64,000 nt of DNA from NCBI GenBank assembly GCA_013397075.1, contig VWZS01002820.1:909118-973117 (forward strand), read 5' to 3'. The notes beneath the pieces are model-generated. The model was not told the origin of the DNA. It saw only the letters and a list, made by a program, of their open reading frames with translations, and ran no database searches. The stretch is from Rhabdornis inornatus (taxonomy: Eukaryota; Chordata; Aves; Passeriformes; Rhabdornithidae). Each line of letters opens with the position of its first letter. Positions within the stretch are counted from its first letter, which is position 1. Below, one piece after another: positions 58,275 to 64,000 of the stretch. The translations under genes were made by a program, and so were the position numbers.

Positions 58275-58403
58275 AAAAAAGCCGGGCCGGACAGGGCTTG
58301 GAGAAACCTGGGATAGCAGTGGGTGTCCGATGGCAGGGGTGGCACTGGATGAGTTTTGAGGTCCCTTCCACCCCAAACCATTCTGGGATTCTGGTATTCT
58401 GCC
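58275..58403 (+). mobile_element. CR1-type LINE 3' fragment
   Basis: GGAGAAACCTGGGATAGCAG then GGTGGCACTGGATGAGTTTT and CCCCAAACCATTCTGGGATT show the end in plus orientation. Confidence 0.82.
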
Positions 58404-58589
58404 ACCTCGATTATTGCTTGATCCTGAATATGATTGGTGCCAGTGCTGTGACAGGGACAGATTTTAGAGTAACTCCAGTTGTCTCCAGGGCTTGTGGTGG
58501 ACAAATCCCTGAAGGAAAACTCCTAAGGGTAACTGAGGCAGCCCTGACTGCACCAGGGGAACCTGATGTGCTTTGAATCTTCAGAGGAA

Positions 58590-58740
58590 TCATGGAATTC
58601 CAGAATCCCAGAATGGTTTGGTTTGGAAAGGATCTTAAAGCTCGTGCAGTGCCACCTCTGTCATGGGCAGGGAGACCTTCCACTATCCCAGGCTGCTCCA
58701 GTCTGGCCTTTTGCACTTCCAGGGGTCCAGGGACAGCTAT
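58590..58740 (-). mobile_element. CR1-type LINE 3' fragment
   Basis: On the plus strand ATTCCAGAATCCCAGAATGG, CATGGGCAGGGAGACCTTCC and CTATCCCAGGCTGCTCCAGT are the tail, opposite to the copy about 190 bases before it. Confidence 0.84.
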
Positions 58741-60077
58741 CAGTGGATGCACTAAGTGGAAAAGATATCCCTAATGGCTTATACATATTTCTTTTTTCCA
58801 ATTTTTTTGGTAAGATGCAACTTCGAGGTACCTGAGCTGCATTTAATTTAGTTGGAACGTCTGGGGGACTAAGCAGGGTAGTGGATGTACTCCATTTGCT
58901 CAGTTTTAATTAGTTATGGAAATCAAAACACAGATCACTTGGAGTTTTACTTAAATTCTGACAAACAAGAGGGAGAGAATGTGAGGAATAAACCTGGAGA
59001 GAGGATGCAGTGAAAAACATGCCCTTGAGAAGGTGTGAGGGAACTATATATACAGAGGTCAATAAAGAGAGCTCCTGTTTGGGCTCTGTCAGAGGTGTCC
59101 TGAGCTCCCCAGGGCAGCAAAATATGTTTGTTTTGTGTAACCCCTTGGACAAAAACAATATGATCTGAAACGGTGGTGAAATGCACTTTTCTGCCTTAAA
59201 TTAGCAGGCAAACTCTGTGAACCCAAATCAGGCTTTGCCAAAGTCACAAAAACACCTCAGACCTGAGCTGCAGGACCACTGAAGGGACTCTTTGATGGTG
59301 CAGCCTAAGCCCGGGGTCTGGGAGGGTATTAGAAAGATGGATTTTTATTGAATATATCAGAAGGAGAGAATCAGTGGAAATTTTTGGTGTTCTCCATTAA
59401 CTATGAAGTTTCAAAAAGAGTCTAGCAGAATACTTGGTTGTTGACAGAGTTTTGGCTGAGCTTGCTGGCTCTGGAAGTGTAAAAATCCTAGAAGCCCCTT
59501 AGGAACAGAGTTTAGGTTTAGATCTATAAACAGCTAGCTCAGGCTTAAGCAAGTCCCAGTCTTAGCAGGACACCTGTAAAACCCACCAAGCCCTGAACCA
59601 AACTGAAAGAAAACTGCAGACACTGCAAATCATTATAACTGTAAAGATATAATAGTTGTAACTATCAGTTGTAACTGCAAGCAGTTGTAACTATGAAGCT
59701 TCTCCCTCATATTTGGTGATGGTCCAGTCACACTTCATGCAAGAGTGAGTAAATCCCAATTTCCTCTCCCTCCCAGCACTCTTTTCCTTCTCGCTTTCCC
59801 ATGGCACAGTGAAATACTTTTTGATATCCTGTGAATTAATTGGTGGAAGTCAATCCAGGTTTTATTTTGTCCTTCATTTCCCTGGAGGAAGATCCAAAAG
59901 GGCTGGAAAAATTCATTCATCCCAGACTGAGTCTCCTGCAATTTTACACGGCTGAAGGAGCTGAATTTGATGGTTTGGAATGAATGAGTGGCTGGGTTTG
60001 GGTTGATTGAAAACAAATTGATGGGAATGGGAATTCTAGCCCAGGAGTCACTATTTAATGTTTTCGTTAAAATTATG
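58741..60077. other. Intergenic, AT-rich, no gene seen
   Basis: This is unique sequence except for three copies of AGTTGTAACT at 59654, 59667 and 59683. No gene is recognised. Confidence 0.6.
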
Positions 60078-60390
60078 GAATCATGGAAGAGTTTGGCTTG
60101 GCAGAAACCTTCAAGATCATCTCATCCCACCCCTGCCATAGGCAGGGACACCTTCCTCTATCCCAGGTTACTCCAAGCACCAATGTCCAGCTTGGCCTTG
60201 GACACTTCCAAGGATCCAGGGGCAGCCACAGCTTCTCTGGGCACCCTGTGCCAGGGCCTGCCCACCCTCCCAGGGAACAATTCCTTCCCAATATCCCATC
60301 TATCCCTGCTCTCTGGCAACAGGAAGACATTCCCACTTCTCCCATCCCTTGAAAATAGTTTCTCTCCACCTTTCTTGTAGCTCCCTTAAT
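60078..60390 (-). mobile_element. CR1-type LINE 3' fragment
   Basis: On the plus strand GGAATCATGGAAGAGTTTGG runs through CAGGGACACCTTCCTCTATC and AACAATTCCTTCCCAATATC to CCTTGAAAATAGTTTCTCTC. Confidence 0.87.
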
Positions 60391-60924
60391 GTCTATTATA
60401 ACTTGTCCTTGGAGCTGGCATTTGGTAGATAACCCATTTTGGAATAAAAAGTGAAGTATTAAAAAAAAAAAGAAAAGGAAAACTTGGGAGAGAGCCTGCA
60501 TTTTCCTTTCCTATTCAATGACCATACATTGTTTGGATAAACTAAAAAATGTATTTTGATGGGGTAAAAGGCTCCCACCACAGTATTATTTTTTATAAGG
60601 TTTATAATACTTCTTCCAGCATCCCATTAAGCCCTTCTTGCCTGCCTTCAGCTGAAAGCAGGGATTTGCCTCTGGATATGACATCTTTCCTGAACCAGCC
60701 TTAAAGTGTACTGATAAAATGTCTGTGGAGTCACTGAGCCATTCTATAACATCTGTGGGGAAAATCTACAAGTATCTAAAATATAATCCTAGCTGCAAAA
60801 TTATTATTCCTACAAGAAAATGGAATTATTACTGGAGAGCTTCATTAAACAAACACCCATTTCAGCCTTGCAATAAGATCTTTTCTCCTTAGAAATGTTC
60901 TGTGGACAAGAGCAACAGGCAGGG

Positions 60925-61153
60925 ACTGAGCCCAGCAATTCCCCCTGCACAGGAGGCACAACTTCTTCCCTGGGCAGTGCCCAGCCCTGAACAGATTGCC
61001 CACTGAGGCTCTGGGGCCTCCTCCCTGGGGCTGTTGCAGAGCTGTGTGCACACAATGCTGTGCCCTGTGCTCTGGGATGGCCCTGCTGGAGCAGGGAGGT
61101 GGCACCAGGTGCCCACTGCGCTCCCTTCAGCTTGAGCCAGCCTGGAATTCCAC
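60925..61153 (+). mobile_element. CR1-type LINE 3' fragment, older subfamily
   Basis: ATGGCCCTGCTGGAGCAGGG then AGGTGGCACCAGGTGCCCAC and TGCGCTCCCTTCAGC match the 'gcccctgcttgagcaggggggtt' type CR1 end. Confidence 0.6.
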
Positions 61154-62325
61154 CAAATTTCCCAGTAGGAAGAGATGGAAGGCTGAGTGAGGCTTTTTCT
61201 CCTACTCTGAACATAAAAGTGAATCACTGCTGGATTCCAGTGATTCCCTTACCTCTTCCGTGGAGAATGGGGCCCTCTCACCAGGACACTCTTTAGCCAT
61301 TTCACAAAAGTATTCCTGAAGTTTTGACTCTTCCAGTCACACAGAACTGGTGCTGGAGGAGATGGGAGGCAGGCACAAAATTCCCCTGAGCAAGGCACAC
61401 AAAATCTGACTTGACTTTAACAGAATAAACCCAGACACTGATTCTGCTGCTTCAGTAGAAATTGAAGTTTGCCCTATAATCCAAGGCTCCTCTCCTGAAG
61501 CTGTAATTACCTAAATCATGGTTCATTAATATCTGATAGCAGCACAGTTACAGCCTGACACCTCAGCCTGCATTCTTAGCAGGACCTTTTGCATTGCAGG
61601 CTGAGAATGATTCAGGTGAAAGCTCTCTTTCCATGACCTGTCATAAATAAGGGAGCCTTACAATCCATCCCCCAGCCTGGATTTCCACGGACTGCCAGGA
61701 TCGAGCCCCTTAATTCCTATTGATGCCGAGGGATTTTTGTGGAAGTCTAATCAAAGGGTTGCTGCTTCTAATGAGCTTTAGAAAAGCAGCAAGAAACAAA
61801 AACAACCCTGCCTAAGTGGATTTCTTCTACTCTTCATGTTTGCCCCAGCCTTGGATTATTAATTGCTGTGACTGTGATGTGCTTTGATTTATTTAAATCA
61901 AAGCAGGCTTCTTTGGCTCTCAGTTTAACTTTAAATAGACATTGATACAAGACTTAGTGATATAAAGAGCAGCTGGTTTTGATAAATGACATCCGGAGAT
62001 GCAGGGGACTACTGAACACAGAAATTCCCAAATCTCTGCAGGTTACTGTGCATCATAACACACACACTTATTCTACTCACAACAGAGCAAAACAGAAAAA
62101 TTCCGGAAAATTTCCGTGTGAGTACCTGGACATTGTCAGGAAGTCCCTTGTAATGGTTTATTAAACCTGGGAGATTGAGTCTCACACCTATGAAGCTGCC
62201 AGATACTGCTCTGACCCTGAAAAAATCATTAATTAATTATTTTTGGCTATTCTGTGTTGATTCTTCATCCTGAATTTGCTACAGTTAAATGTGGACCCCA
62301 AAGCCATAACACTGTGCTTTATTTT
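61154..62325. other. Intergenic, candidate distal regulatory element, no gene seen
   Basis: The segment from about 61440 to 61910 is unique and free of CR1. It contains CTGTAATTACC, CTAATCAAAGGG at 61747-61758, TCTAATGAGC and the inverted repeat GCTTTGATTT/AAATCAAAGC at 61881-61904. The density of TCF/LEF and homeodomain motifs suggests an enhancer; this is inference. Confidence 0.45.
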
Positions 62326-62400
62326 AGCCTCGAGCTGCACGAGGGGAGTTCAGGTTGGACACCAGGAGGAATTTCTCCATGGAAGGGCTGGGGCTGAACT
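62326..62400 (+). mobile_element. Short CR1 fragment
   Basis: CACGAGGGGAGTTCAGGTTG followed by GACACCAGGAGGAATTTCTC and CATGGAAGGGCTGG matches an internal part of the CR1 tail; the 3' end is missing. Confidence 0.65.
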
Positions 62401-62829
62401 GTGACAGACAGGGGGAGGCAGATGAGCCACGACAGGGTAGTTTGAAGGCAGGACTAGGGCTGAGATTTTGGTGCTGCCTTAATCCACTAGTTTCTTTTGC
62501 TGGTGATACTGGAGGGGGATCTGGGCTAAATGTGGTCTCCTGGCCATACATCCAAAAATACAGAATCATTAAGTTTGGGGAATGCCAACCACTAACTTGT
62601 GTCCACACGCATCACATTTCCACTTTTTTCTACCATTTCCGGGGATGGGGATTCCACAAGGATAGTGTTTCCACCACTGTTTAGTTCCATTGCTAGTCTT
62701 ATCTTTGCATGTTGCAAAATACTAACCAAACTCACAAAACTGATGAAATAAAGAGAAAAAATTTATACTTAGGACACCTGATGTTCCTCTCAACTCCATG
62801 TTGTTTTTTATGTCAAGCCACAGGCTCCC

Positions 62830-62990
62830 CAGGGAATCGTCACAGCCCCAGAGCTGCCAGAGCTCCAGGAGTGTTTGGACAATGCTCTCAGCAATAGGGT
62901 GGCATTTTTGGGGTGTCTGGGCAGGGCCAGGACTTGAAATTGAAGAACCTTGGGAGCCTCTTTCAGCTCAGGATATTCCAAGATTCCAAG
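62830..62990 (+). mobile_element. CR1-type LINE 3' fragment, diverged
   Basis: CAGAGCTCCAGGAGTGTTTG, GTGTCTGGGCAGGGCCAGGA and AGCTCAGGATATTCCAAGAT follow the order of the same subfamily as the copy at 3830-3968. Confidence 0.7.
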
Positions 62991-63086
62991 CAACTGGTTT
63001 AGAGGAAAACCATCCAACAGTCCAGTGAGTGTTTCTGTGAGATGGGCTTGAGACACTTCAGAAGGTGGTGGTAGAAAAGCAGAATG

Positions 63087-63715
63087 TGGCACCATGAAAA
63101 TGTAATCCCAGGATCCCCGAGGCTGGAAAGCCACAGCTTGGGTTCCCAGCCCATGGAATCCAAGCTGTGCCCAAGGCCCACCTTGTCCCCAGCCCAGAGC
63201 ACTGAGTGCCACCTCCAGCCCTTCCTTGGACACCTCCAGGCATGGGCACTCCAAACCTCCCTGAGCAGCCCCTGCCAAGGCCTGAGCACCCTTTCCATGG
63301 AGAAATTCCTCCTGCTGTCCAACCTGAGCCTCCCCTGGCACAGCTTGAGGCTGTTTCCCCTTGTCCTGTCCCTGTTCCCTGGCAGCAGAGTCTGACCCCC
63401 CCTGGCTGTCCCCTCCTGTCAGGGAGTTGTGCAGAGTCAGAAGTTTCCCCCTGAGTCTCCTTTTCTCCAGGCTGAGCCCCTTTCCCAGCTCCCTCAGTCA
63501 CTCCTGGGGCTCCAGCCCCTTCCCCAGCTCTGTTCCCTTCCCTGGACACACTCCAGCCTCTCCAGGGCTCTCTGGCCAGGAGGGCCCAGAACTGGACACA
63601 GCCCTCGAGGTCCCTCAGCAGGGCCAGCCCAGGAGATGGGCACTTCCCTGGCCAAGCCAGGATGCTGCACTGGGTGTCCATGGTGCTCCCTGCACCTCAT
63701 GCAACCACAGCTCCC
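63087..63715 (-). mobile_element. CR1-type LINE 3' fragment, longest copy in window
   Basis: On the plus strand it starts with the 3' end near ATGGAATCCAAGCTGTGCCC and continues about 630 bases 5'-ward through CCCTGAGTCTCCTTTTCTCC, CTCCAGCCTCTCCAGGGCTC and CACTTCCCTGGCCAAGCCAG. Its first part is about 95 percent identical by eye to 60-300. No intact ORF2 region is reached. Confidence 0.82.
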
Positions 63716-64000
63716 TGGAGTAAAGGAGCAGTGTCAATCACACAGTGGGTTCCAGCTGGGAGCCCCAACGTCCCAGGAATTCTGGGATCATGGACTGGCC
63801 ACAAGGCAGGGATGTCAGAGTCCTCAGAGGAGCTGACTTGTGCCCAAGAGGCTCCACCACACAATGGATTATCAAAGGCAGAAAGGCCCTGTGCTCTCTT
63901 TATTGACTTACTCTTTTGTTTTAGGAAACCATGGAAAGTGGAAATCAAATCCAAGCTGCCAAAGCAGGCAGAGAGAGACTGGAAAAATTCAGGTGGACTC
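63716..64000. other. Intergenic end of window, no gene seen
   Basis: This is unique sequence. MBL2, which follows DKK1 in mammals, has not started by the window end. Confidence 0.6.

Noticed and set aside
63058..63681. 207-codon minus-strand open frame
   Set aside because: It reads through a CR1 3' fragment; the same sequence type occurs at 1-300. It is repeat-derived and not a gene.
24510..64000. Search for MBL2 or PCDH15 exons downstream of DKK1
   Set aside because: No collagen-like, C-type lectin or cadherin exon was recognised on either strand up to the window end.

Overview
The window is vertebrate nuclear DNA, almost certainly from a bird and probably a songbird. Three things point there: split genes with GT-AG introns, a vertebrate gene pair in conserved order (PRKG1 then DKK1), and dozens of 5'-truncated CR1-type LINE tails, the dominant avian retroposon. 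The species assignment is inference. No bacterial, phage, CRISPR, integrated-virus or plasmid feature was seen.

Region 1 (1-20600) is the 3' part of PRKG1 (cGMP-dependent protein kinase 1), plus strand. Eight coding exons (4846-4985, 8273-8362, 10087-10228, 11696-11859, 12733-12855, 12947-13009, 13684-13750, 16778-16876) join in one open frame of 295 codons plus stop. They encode most of the kinase domain and the complete C-terminus. The cGMP-binding half and the glycine-rich loop lie upstream of the window. A 3'UTR of about 3.7 kb follows and probably ends at the AATAAA at 20578.

Region 2 (20600-24510) is the complete DKK1 gene (Dickkopf-1, a secreted Wnt antagonist), plus strand. It has four coding exons (22085-22276, 22800-22956, 23044-23154, 23579-23829), encodes 236 residues and sits in a strong CpG island. 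The promoter has a TATA box at 21989, a GC box, and an inverted pair of TCF/LEF sites at 21711-21735 that fits the known Wnt negative feedback on DKK1. A 29-base run of N interrupts the promoter. Introns 1 and 3 carry GC-rich minisatellite-like repeats.

Region 3 (24510-64000) is a gene-poor flank. I could not support any protein-coding gene in it. It holds many CR1 fragments in both orientations, several small tandem repeats (29771-30033, 41021-41180, 43428-43538, 44078-44135, 50731-50819), and a few unique stretches that look like candidate regulatory elements, notably 61440-61910 with three TCF/LEF-type motifs. One solitary exon-like open stretch (57698-57838) follows a good splice acceptor but is not recognised.

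The two genes act in separate pathways (NO/cGMP signalling and Wnt inhibition) and are neighbours by old synteny, not as a functional unit. I found no novel multi-gene system. The most interesting material is regulatory and repeat structure around DKK1.
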